A stretch of 64,000 bases of DNA, taken from positions 1,534,470 to 1,598,469 of the forward strand of contig CP054187.1 in NCBI GenBank assembly GCA_015200345.1, given 5' to 3'. How positions within the stretch are numbered: position 1 is the stretch's first letter; each line of letters begins with the position of its first letter. The notes below the pieces were generated by a model. It saw nothing but the letters and a program-made list of their open reading frames with translations, made no database searches and was not told where the DNA came from. A program made the position numbers and the translations under genes. This document shows, piece after piece, positions 35,170-43,077 of the stretch. Source of the DNA: Planctomycetia bacterium. GTDB lineage: Bacteria > Planctomycetota > Phycisphaerae > UBA1845 > UTPLA1.

Positions 35170-38100
35170 TTACGGCTGGGTCGCAACGATCGAGAACGAA
35201 CCCGTCGCACCGTGCCAGCCGGTGATTCGGATTCTGTAGGTGACATTCGCCGTCGCATTCCACTGGACGCGCGACGCGCTGCCGCCACCACAGAAGTCGT
35301 CATCACAGCCGACCTCGGTCAGCGATCCGCACGTTCCGCTGTACACGACCATGATCATGTCGTATGCAGCGTCGGTGCAGCCATTGACCGTCGTCAGACC
35401 GCCGACCGTCGGTGTGAACGTGTACCAACCGTCGCCGGAGGTATTCTGGCCTCCGCCGGCGCTCTCGCAGGACGGAACCAGACCCGGGCTGGGCGTCAGA
35501 CCCACGGTCGTCCCAACCTTCGGAACGTTCAGCGTGAGCGGCGTCGCGTCGGCACAGTTGTCCGGAGCCAGCTGCGGGCAAGGATTCGCCGTGCAGTTCT
35601 GACCCAGGGTCCACGAACCACCGATCAGGTTCAAACACGTCGGCTCGTCGCTGTCCTGGCACAGGATATTCGGTCCGACCGTGTAGCAGCAGCGGCCTTG
35701 AGGCAGACCACAATCCTGCTTGTCGATGCGGATGTTATCCAGACAGAACGCGAAGTCACCACTCAACAGGTCACCCGCCGTGTAGTTGGCCTGACCAGCC
35801 GTACCGCCCGCTCGGGAAGCCGAGACGTTGTTGGCCGTACCAGCCAGCGACCACAGCCAGCAGCAATCGCCTGACGCGTTGTTGACAATCTCGATCCAGT
35901 AGCACGTGCCCGCCGTGACGTTCACGCCCGGGATCGTCGCTTCGTAGCGCCACTGCGTGGCCTGACCGAAGCTGCCGATCGGCGGGATGAATCCGTCAGC
36001 CGTCTTCGTCGGCACCACCGCATGCGGACCGGACAGCACGCTGCCCGGGACACCGGCGTTGTCGTTGAAGATGGTGATGCGGAAATCATCGCCCGTGCCG
36101 GCCTGGTTCGAGCAGACCGTGCCACCGGCCAGGTTCAGGTAGAACCCATGCCAGCAGACGCTCGTGATCGTGCCGCTGACGTTCGGGCGGAAGTCGTCGG
36201 TCGTCCGCTGATTGCAGCCCAGGGCCGCGCTCAACGCACTCACCGCACCACCGTCCGAAGTCGTCACGTGGCACTTGGCCGGATCAACACAGGTACCGAT
36301 TGCCGGGCAATCCGTACCGGTGAGCAGCAGGTTCACGAAGCCCGGCACGTCGGCCAGCGTAATGGCATAGTCGCCATTGATGTCGGCCCGGCACGTGTTC
36401 AGGTTGTAGCAGCCGTCGACCGGGAACAGATTGATCGGCGGAGTGAGCAGGTTCTTGACGAACAGCTTCACGTCCTGACCGTTGCGCTTGCCGTCGTTGT
36501 TCATGTCACCCTTGCAGCAGACCTGCGCCGGGGCGGCCGCACAACTGACGGTCAAGAGGTAATCCGTTCCGCAATCGATGCCACTGAACACGTTGGGAAC
36601 CACGATGATAAGGTACTCACCGGGGCATACCGACGCCGAGATTGGCGTATCTTCGCAGGCCGCACCCGCCGTGGCCGACGCAATGCCGAACAGGTCGCCG
36701 GCACAGGGGTCACCCGGGTTACCGATCTTGAAGATCGACGTGATGCCGCGGAAACCACCGTTGAACGTGACGTTCAGCGTGCCGGCCGTCGCGACCGACA
36801 GGCGGTACCAGTCCGTGTCGCGGCGGTTCTGCGTGACGGTCCCGTCGAGGAAGGTGTAAGTACCCGCCTCGCCGCAGATCGTCGAGTTGCACGTGATCGT
36901 CTTGAACACGTTCGGGGTGCTGTTGCAGCCGCCGTTGGTCGTGTCCACGTAATTCGCCGCACAAATCGGCTCGTTCTCCGGCACGCCGCCGCCCGGACAG
37001 GTAATCGCACAGGCGAAGCACTGGGGCGAAGACGTGACCGTCAGCGACAGCAGAACCGGCGTTCCGCAGTTTTCCGGAACCGGATCGATCGTCGTCAGCG
37101 GCGAGTTCTGAATCGAGTTGAACGCGCCGACTTCGATGAAGATGAAGTTGCCCGGGAAGAACGGCGACGACGGCGTCGAGCCGACCGTCACACAGACGCA
37201 CGAGTCAACTTCCGCGCCGGCGAAGCACGGGGCAATGCCTTGCGCCGTGACAGCGGTCAGCTCGTTCGGCGAGCAATCGTCGTTGGTGACTTCCGGTGTA
37301 CCGACGCACTCACCCGTTGTCGGATCCATGACGCCATCGGCGTAAATCGCAAGCACGGTGTCGAAATCCGAACCACAGGTGCTGAACGTGATGCCCTGGC
37401 CAGGCGTCGCCGTGACCGGGATCCGGTACTTGAAGAACGTCCGCTTGCGGACGGCCTTGGTCGTGGTGCCGAAGCCGCTCGGAAGCAGTTCAGGACCCTG
37501 ACCATCCGGACCGGACAGGCGGAACGGCTTGAAGCACGCTTCGCCGATTTCCGGGCACGGAACCGTCTTGCAGCCGATGCCGGTGAACGGCGTCAGGGTC
37601 GGATCGCCCTCGGTCGCGTCATAGACGCTGGTGAAGAAACCACCGTCCTGCTCACACGTCGACGGATCACCGGTCGTGATCGCGCAAGCGCCATCGGGCC
37701 AGCAGCAGCGGCCGGAGTTGGCGGTCCACGGGAAGGCCGCGACCGGGACGAAGTCGATCCTCAACATGCCAGGACCGCGATTGGCGTCCGTCTCATCGAA
37801 GGTGGCCACGCGGATCTTGAAGCACTCATCGACAGCCGGCGCACCGCCGCCGCCGATATCCGAGATCGCCAGGTAGGAAGCGAAGTTGCCGCGATTGATG
37901 TTGATGTCATCGTTGCAACCGATTTCTTCGAGGTTGGCACATTGCGTCGCCTGGTTAGAACCGCAATCGACGCGGTAGACCGCCACGCGCGTGTCAACGC
38001 AGGAGTCGTATGTGCTCACAACGAGGCGACCAGCCACGGCGCCGGCCGGCACGTTCGCAACGGTCGGGCGGTAGTCCCACCACATGTCGCGGAACATCGG

Positions 38101-39840
38101 AACCGGACCGTTTTCGCACGTCGCGGTCGTGGTCGTGCTCTCCGTGGTTGCAAACGTGGTGTCGAACGCGACCATGACGGTGCTGTTCGTCAGCGTGATC
38201 TTCGTCAGACAGGTCTCGTTGGTCGGCGGAGTCGGACACGTGACCGAACCGCAGGTCGAGCCGTCGCCCTGGTAAACACCACCGGCGAGGACACAGCCCA
38301 ACGCATTCGTGCGACCTTGCGGGTCGTTCGGGTTATCCACACAACCCGTCGGCAGACAGCAGGCGCCATCGGGCAGGTCGCACGGCTCGCAAGTCAGAAC
38401 ACCGCAGTACTGAATCCCGCACGGGAAGCCAACGGTGGTCGGCGCTCGCGCCACGGCGTAGTACGTGCCAGGAGGCAGACACGCCGTCGCAACGGCCGGC
38501 AGACAACCGGCGCCCGAGGTGCCCGAAGCGACGTCGCCCGGGCCGGACGGGGTAGCGAGGTTACACGGACCCGGAGGAAGCGGGATGAAGAGCTGGGCAT
38601 TGGCGCCCGCCTCGCTCGTGACCGTCCACGTGACGCGCGAGGTGCTGGTCAGCGTGAAGCGGTAGTAGTCGTTGTCGCGGCGGTTCTCGACCACCGTGCC
38701 ATTCTGGAAGGTGTAGGTTCCCATCGTGCCGAACACGCGATCGCCGCACTGGATGTTCGTGAAGTTCGGGTTGTTGGGATCCGGAGAGAAGGCACAACCG
38801 CTGTTGGTCGTGTCCACGTAGTTCGCCGCACAATCCGGCTCGTTGTCGATGATGTTGGCATTGCAATCGATCGTGGCCGGATCGGCGTCGGTGCCCTGGA
38901 TCACGTTGCAAAGAACGCAAGGCGGGGCCTCGGCACAGGTGCCTTCCGTCCAGCGGTGGAAGTATTGCAGACAATCGCCCAAGGGCGTCGGATCAGTACA
39001 GACAGCCGTCTGCTGATTGCAGCAGGCGCCGTCAGGACCCGAACTGGCCTGAATCTGAATACCAAAGTTCGCAATGGGATTTCCGCCGAAGAAGAAAGCC
39101 GTGGCCGCACAATTAGGCGTGTCCTGCATCAGGAACACGTCGCCGCTGGAGCCGATTTCACCGGCGCCCGAGAAATCTCTCGTGATGGCCCAGGCAGGAC
39201 CGGAACCGCCACCCGTCGCCACCGGCGTCACGAGTCCGATGTTGACCGTGTTCGGAATGAGGACGTCGGGGAAGGTGAAAATCTCGTTGTGGAAGCCGGG
39301 GGCGACCGTCAGAGCCAACTGCTCCGCAATCAGCACGGCGCCGGCATCGGTACAGAACGGGGAGGTCGTGTTCCAGATCTGGCACCGCAGCGGAAACGCC
39401 GGAATGCCACCGAACGAACCGACGAACACCGTGATCGTGCACACAAAGCGGTTCGTGCCCGCCATCGTGCAGGTGTCAGCCGTGATTCGCCCTTGACCGG
39501 CGATGATAAAGGCCGACGTCGCGCCCTGCATGTTGTTGTAAATATCAATGCATGCGCCGCGCGGATTGCCACCCTCTGCATCCTCGCCGCCCAAGCCGGA
39601 CAGATCGACCGGGATCACGCGATCCGCATCCGCCAGCAACGGACTCATGCCGCCGGCGGCAGCCCAATCAACCGGTGTCGCCTCGTCGGCGACCGCCGGC
39701 CGGCCCGCTTGTGAAACAACGGAAGCCGAACTCGACTTGTCGGTCGAGTCGGCCTTCGCCGTCCACGTCGTGTTGGCGATGATGGCGCAACACATGCACG
39801 CCGTCATCCACAGCGTCTTAAAGCCTCTTGCGTTACTCAT
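35170..39840 (-). CDS. Giant Cys-rich secreted protein with duplicated beta domains and dockerin-like doublet
   Basis: A 1,556-residue exported protein. The start MSNARGFKTLWMTACM is set by AAGGAG spaced 9 bases; a signal peptide ends near TTWTAKAD. Cys-rich GxCC modules recur four or more times (DGACCNQQTAVCTD, DGACCLPTGCVDNP, SGRCCWPDGACAITTG, QGRCCYTVGPNILCQD). Two long PPC-like beta units are internal duplicates: both begin with ANYVDTTN-x-GC and contain a YTF..GTV..NRRD.D.YR core. Around residue 1,170 is a dockerin-like pair, GDMNNDGKRNGQDVKLFV and ADINGDYAITLADVPGFVNL, which bind calcium in cellulosomal dockerins. No enzyme motif was seen. It probably belongs to the planctomycete cell surface. 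A strong terminator follows. Confidence 0.85.
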   Translation of the reverse strand: MSNARGFKTLWMTACMCCAIIANTTWTAKADSTDKSSSASVVSQAGRPAVADEATPVDWAAAGGMSPLLADADRVIPVDLSGLGGEDAEGGNPRGACIDIYNNMQGATSAFIIAGQGRITADTCTMAGTNRFVCTITVFVGSFGGIPAFPLRCQIWNTTSPFCTDAGAVLIAEQLALTVAPGFHNEIFTFPDVLIPNTVNIGLVTPVATGGGSGPAWAITRDFSGAGEIGSSGDVFLMQDTPNCAATAFFFGGNPIANFGIQIQASSGPDGACCNQQTAVCTDPTPLGDCLQYFHRWTEGTCAEAPPCVLCNVIQGTDADPATIDCNANIIDNEPDCAANYVDTTNSGCAFSPDPNNPNFTNIQCGDRVFGTMGTYTFQNGTVVENRRDNDYYRFTLTSTSRVTWTVTSEAGANAQLFIPLPPGPCNLATPSGPGDVASGTSGAGCLPAVATACLPPGTYYAVARAPTTVGFPCGIQYCGVLTCEPCDLPDGACCLPTGCVDNPNDPQGRTNALGCVLAGGVYQGDGSTCGSVTCPTPPTNETCLTKITLTNSTVMVAFDTTFATTESTTTTATCENGPVPMFRDMWWDYRPTVANVPAGAVAGRLVVSTYDSCVDTRVAVYRVDCGSNQATQCANLEEIGCNDDININRGNFASYLAISDIGGGGAPAVDECFKIRVATFDETDANRGPGMLRIDFVPVAAFPWTANSGRCCWPDGACAITTGDPSTCEQDGGFFTSVYDATEGDPTLTPFTGIGCKTVPCPEIGEACFKPFRLSGPDGQGPELLPSGFGTTTKAVRKRTFFKYRIPVTATPGQGITFSTCGSDFDTVLAIYADGVMDPTTGECVGTPEVTNDDCSPNELTAVTAQGIAPCFAGAEVDSCVCVTVGSTPSSPFFPGNFIFIEVGAFNSIQNSPLTTIDPVPENCGTPVLLSLTVTSSPQCFACAITCPGGGVPENEPICAANYVDTTNGGCNSTPNVFKTITCNSTICGEAGTYTFLDGTVTQNRRDTDWYRLSVATAGTLNVTFNGGFRGITSIFKIGNPGDPCAGDLFGIASATAGAACEDTPISASVCPGEYLIIVVPNVFSGIDCGTDYLLTVSCAAAPAQVCCKGDMNNDGKRNGQDVKLFVKNLLTPPINLFPVDGCYNLNTCRADINGDYAITLADVPGFVNLLLTGTDCPAIGTCVDPAKCHVTTSDGGAVSALSAALGCNQRTTDDFRPNVSGTITSVCWHGFYLNLAGGTVCSNQAGTGDDFRITIFNDNAGVPGSVLSGPHAVVPTKTADGFIPPIGSFGQATQWRYEATIPGVNVTAGTCYWIEIVNNASGDCCWLWSLAGTANNVSASRAGGTAGQANYTAGDLLSGDFAFCLDNIRIDKQDCGLPQGRCCYTVGPNILCQDSDEPTCLNLIGGSWTLGQNCTANPCPQLAPDNCADATPLTLNVPKVGTTVGLTPSPGLVPSCESAGGGQNTSGDGWYTFTPTVGGLTTVNGCTDAAYDMIMVVYSGTCGSLTEVGCDDDFCGGGSASRVQWNATANVTYRIRITGWHGATGSFSIVATQP

Positions 39841-40317
39841 GGACACCTGCTCCTTAAAAAATGGATCCATCAAAACGGGAGAACATTGGGCCACTTTCGA
39901 TGCGCTCCGGCAACGAACACGCCTTGCTCTGTCTGATTAGACCACCCTCTTGCTGTTCATCCCCACTCACGGTTAAACACATCGAGACCGTCGCACGCGC
40001 GGCGGCCGCGAAGAACGATTTTCGTCTAAAAACTGCGTTCCCATCCCTTCGTGCGAGGCTTTTCGGGAGCGGGATTCCCCGAAGACATCTCGGACGATTA
40101 CACGCATGTTACCAATATTCGAGGCTCCGCGTCAAGCCAAATCGGCCTTTCAGACGCCAAACCGAAGCAACTATTTCTGAAACTGACTCACTCCGCCATC
40201 CGAACGCAATCCTTTTTAAAAGCTGGAGTTAGCGATAAAATGCCTCGCAGCGATAACCGATACAGGTCAAATCTGTCTGTGCATAAACACCTATCAATAC
40301 CCCGATTTTGATACAGG

Positions 40318-40347
40318 TTAACGAAAACTACAGCAATGTCCTATAAC
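40318..40347 (+). promoter_or_regulatory. Candidate promoter of the gene at 40413
   Basis: TTAACG and TATAAC are separated by 18 bases, about 65 bases before the start codon. The -35 box overlaps the second GATACAGGT(C/T)AA repeat, which could be an activator or repressor site. Confidence 0.35.
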
Positions 40348-40393
40348 TGTTACAAAAATCCCGAGTTTCCGTTGATCCGTCGCGTTTCCGTCT

Positions 40394-40411
40394 CAACGAT
40401 TATCATCGTTG
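40394..40411 (+). repeat. Inverted repeat directly before a start codon
   Basis: CAACGAT and ATCGTTG are perfect arms around TATC, ending one base before the ATG at 40413. It replaces any ribosome-binding site and could be an operator or a hairpin that masks initiation. Confidence 0.6.
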
Positions 40412-40412
40412 C

Positions 40413-41078
40413 ATGGCCAGCGACCTGCCCGTGATATCGGCCCTGGTGCCACGGAGCATCGATGCGATTGCCGACGCGGCGCACGCGGTGCAGGCCAACG
40501 TCGCCGCGCTGCGCGTGGCGTGGTGCCGGCACACCGGAGAGACGGCGGTAGCGCACGAAATCCGCACGCCCTCGCCCGGCCCGGTGCGGCGGATGCGCGA
40601 AATCCTGATCCTGCCGCGCGTGCTGAAGGAATATACTTTCGGCGAAATATCGCTCCGGCTCCGCCAGGTCTGGGGCGAGTTCTGTGCCCTGTGCTGGCTG
40701 TTCCCGCACGTCGATCCGCAGCAACCCATCGTTTTTGATCCGCTCCCGCCGGCCGAATCCATCCGCTGCTGCGCCGACATCCAGACCAAGCTCGCCGAAA
40801 TTCAGCGCGGCCTCTGGCGCCTTCGGCATGAAATATACATACGTCAGATTCCGACCCCCGGGGCCGTTCCCGGACTTCAGGCCGAGCACGAAATCGCCCT
40901 CGCAATGCCCGTCAGCGTCTATGGCCAGCCGGTTCATGAGGCGCCCGATGAACCCCTGCTGGCATGCGCTTGCGAATACGCCGGCATGCTCGCCGCTCTG
41001 CGCTGGGCCACGGATTCGCGCTGGACGTGGGAAGCTCCGGGAATCATGGATGTGATCCCAGCCCCGCATGATCTGTAA
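40413..41078 (+). CDS. Hypothetical protein
   Basis: A 221-residue protein that I do not recognise. It is preferred over the longer minus-strand frame because its codons have the strong GC bias at third positions seen in neighbouring genes. It starts MASDLPVISALVPRSIDAIA and has no signal peptide or membrane helix. The middle has REILILPRVLKEYTFGEISL and FCALCWLFPHVDPQQ, and the C-terminus is Trp-rich (LRWATDSRWTWEAPG). There is no ribosome-binding site; an inverted repeat abuts the ATG. It is 218 bases upstream of the gspE-like gene on the same strand. Confidence 0.6.
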   Translation: MASDLPVISALVPRSIDAIADAAHAVQANVAALRVAWCRHTGETAVAHEIRTPSPGPVRRMREILILPRVLKEYTFGEISLRLRQVWGEFCALCWLFPHVDPQQPIVFDPLPPAESIRCCADIQTKLAEIQRGLWRLRHEIYIRQIPTPGAVPGLQAEHEIALAMPVSVYGQPVHEAPDEPLLACACEYAGMLAALRWATDSRWTWEAPGIMDVIPAPHDL

Positions 41079-41296
41079 CCTTTTGTCAATCGAAATGTTA
41101 CGCTCAATTAGGACTGCCTCGCAAATCGCGCCCGGGCAAGCGACGAATGCAACCGCCAACCGGAGGCGAGCGTAAGAACCAATGCGCCGATAGACTTCGG
41201 GGAACGGTTCGCACTGGTCGCAAGGCCGCCCCGGCGGGAAGGCGGCGCGCTGCCATGATCGCGTTGCAACGGACTAAGATCCCCCAACGGACCCTC

Positions 41297-42967
41297 ATGA
41301 ATCTCGGTGATATTCTCCTGGAACAAAAGGCCATCACGCCGGAGCAGCTCCGCGCGGCCAACGAGCAATGCGGTCCGACCGATCGCCTGGATCGCGTGCT
41401 GGTGCGTTTGGGCTTCTGCACCGAGACGACGGTGCTGGAGGCGCTGGGGGCGTTGTATCATTTCGACGTGGTGGACCTGACGTCGCCGGGCATCAAGGTG
41501 GATTTGGACATCCTCCGCAAGATGCCGTCGAAGCTGGTGCATCGGTCGAAGCTGATACCGCTGGACCGGGTGAACGGTTCGATTCGGGTCGCCACGCCGG
41601 ATCCGTTTCAGATTTATGCATTTGACGAGTTACGAATGCTCTGCGGTCTGGAAGTGCGACCGGTCCTCGCGAAAGAGAGCGAGATCAACGAGATCATCAA
41701 GAAGCACTTCGGCGTCGGCGGCGACACGGTCAGCCAGTTGGTGGAAGACGACGGGCTGGAAGTCGTCAGCGAGGTCGGCGAATCGGCCGGCGACCTGGCG
41801 CAGATGGCCGAGGACGCCAGCGTCATCAAGCTGGTGAACGAGATTCTCCTCGAAGCGATCAACGAACGGGCGAGCGACGTTCACATCGAGCCGTACGAGC
41901 ACGATTTGAAGATCCGCTATCGCGTGGACGGCGTTTTGCGGAACACCAACGTGCCGCCGCAGATTCGCCAATTGCAGGCGGCGATCATCAGCCGCATCAA
42001 GATTCTGGCGAATCTGAACATCGCCGAGCGCCGCGTGCCGCAGGACGGCAGCTTCAAGATCAAGGTCCACTCGCGCGAGATCGACCTTCGCGTCAGCATC
42101 ATTCCGATGGTGTTCGGCGAGGGCGTGGTCATGCGTATTCTCGACAAGCAGGCGATTCTGCTGTCGATGTCGGACCTGGGCTTCCAGGACGCGATGCGCA
42201 AGCAGTTCGAGCACGTCATCAGCCAGCCGCACGGCATTCTGCTGGTGACCGGACCGACCGGAAGCGGTAAGACGACCACGCTGTACGCCGCCCTGAACAG
42301 CATCAAAAGTGACGAGATCAAGACACTCACCGTCGAGGATCCGGTCGAATACCACCTCGAGGGGATCAACCAGGTCGGCGTGAATCTCAAAGCCGGGCTG
42401 ACGTTCGCCAAGGGCATGCGCGCGTTTCTTCGACACGACCCCGACGTCATCATGGTCGGTGAGATTCGCGATCTGGAGACCGCCGAAACGGCGGTGCAGG
42501 CATCGCTGACCGGTCACTTCGTCCTGTCGACGCTCCACACAAACGATGCGCCGAGCGCGACGACGCGCTTGCTGGACATGGGCGTGGAGCCGTTTCTGGT
42601 TTCCAGTTCGCTGGAAGCGGTGCTGGCCCAGCGTCTGATTCGCACGATCTGCAAGCATTGCAAGGAAGAGTACCTGCCGGAAAAGCACGAGATCCCGCCG
42701 GACTTCAACTACCAGGGCGAGAAGCTGTTCCGCGGGCGCGGCTGCCGCGAGTGTCGCAACACCGGTTATTCCGGCCGGAAGGGCCTGTTTGAATTGATGG
42801 TAATGGATGACGACCTTCGCGAGCTGGTCCTGCAACGATCAAGCGCCGGCAAGATTCGCAATCTGGCCATCCAGCATGGGATGGTTCAACTTCGAGACGA
42901 CGGATGGGAAAAGGTGCGCAAGGGCATCACGACCCTCTCCGAAGTCGTGCAGGCGACCAAAGGATAG
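41297..42967 (+). CDS. Type II secretion/type IV pilus assembly ATPase (GspE/PilB)
   Basis: A 556-residue assembly ATPase. The N-terminal T2SSE_N/MshEN-type domain (MNLGDILLEQKAITPEQLRA; FDVVDLTSPG) precedes the catalytic core: Walker A GPTGSGKTTTLYAAL, the Asp box RASDVHIEPYEHDLKIRYR, Walker B VGEIRDLETAETAV and the His box LSTLHTNDAPSA. The C-terminal zinc site has CKHC and CREC. It powers pilus or pseudopilus assembly at the inner membrane. The open frame begins at 41147, but MNLGDILLEQK is the family start. GspF, GspD and pilin genes are not adjacent, which is common in planctomycetes. Which of the two systems it serves is uncertain. Confidence 0.93.
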   Translation: MNLGDILLEQKAITPEQLRAANEQCGPTDRLDRVLVRLGFCTETTVLEALGALYHFDVVDLTSPGIKVDLDILRKMPSKLVHRSKLIPLDRVNGSIRVATPDPFQIYAFDELRMLCGLEVRPVLAKESEINEIIKKHFGVGGDTVSQLVEDDGLEVVSEVGESAGDLAQMAEDASVIKLVNEILLEAINERASDVHIEPYEHDLKIRYRVDGVLRNTNVPPQIRQLQAAIISRIKILANLNIAERRVPQDGSFKIKVHSREIDLRVSIIPMVFGEGVVMRILDKQAILLSMSDLGFQDAMRKQFEHVISQPHGILLVTGPTGSGKTTTLYAALNSIKSDEIKTLTVEDPVEYHLEGINQVGVNLKAGLTFAKGMRAFLRHDPDVIMVGEIRDLETAETAVQASLTGHFVLSTLHTNDAPSATTRLLDMGVEPFLVSSSLEAVLAQRLIRTICKHCKEEYLPEKHEIPPDFNYQGEKLFRGRGCRECRNTGYSGRKGLFELMVMDDDLRELVLQRSSAGKIRNLAIQHGMVQLRDDGWEKVRKGITTLSEVVQATKG

Positions 42968-43077
42968 GGCCACTTCCCGGCGCCGAAGCGGTATTCTTCC
43001 TCCTGCAACAAGACCCGTGTATCTTTATGATCGCTCCGTGCGCAGACCGGGATCGGCAGGCTTCCGCGGATTTGCAC

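Larger units (their letters stand above)
39841..40412. other. Long AT-richer divergent promoter region
   Basis: This 572-base gap between two divergent genes is clearly less GC-rich in its last 200 bases than the rest of the window. It contains the direct repeat GATACAGGT(C/T)AA at 40259-40270 and 40310-40321 and an inverted repeat, listed separately. It must carry the promoter of the giant secreted-protein gene; I could not place it with confidence. Confidence 0.6.

Noticed and set aside
36022..39714. A 1,230-residue plus-strand frame opposite the giant secreted-protein gene.
   Set aside because: It is Arg/His-rich shadow translation; the minus strand has signal peptide, ribosome-binding site and recognised domains.
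40350..41159. A 269-residue minus-strand frame opposite the gene at 40413.
   Set aside because: Its codons lack the third-position GC bias, the protein has no family landmark, and the plus-strand frame is better in both respects.
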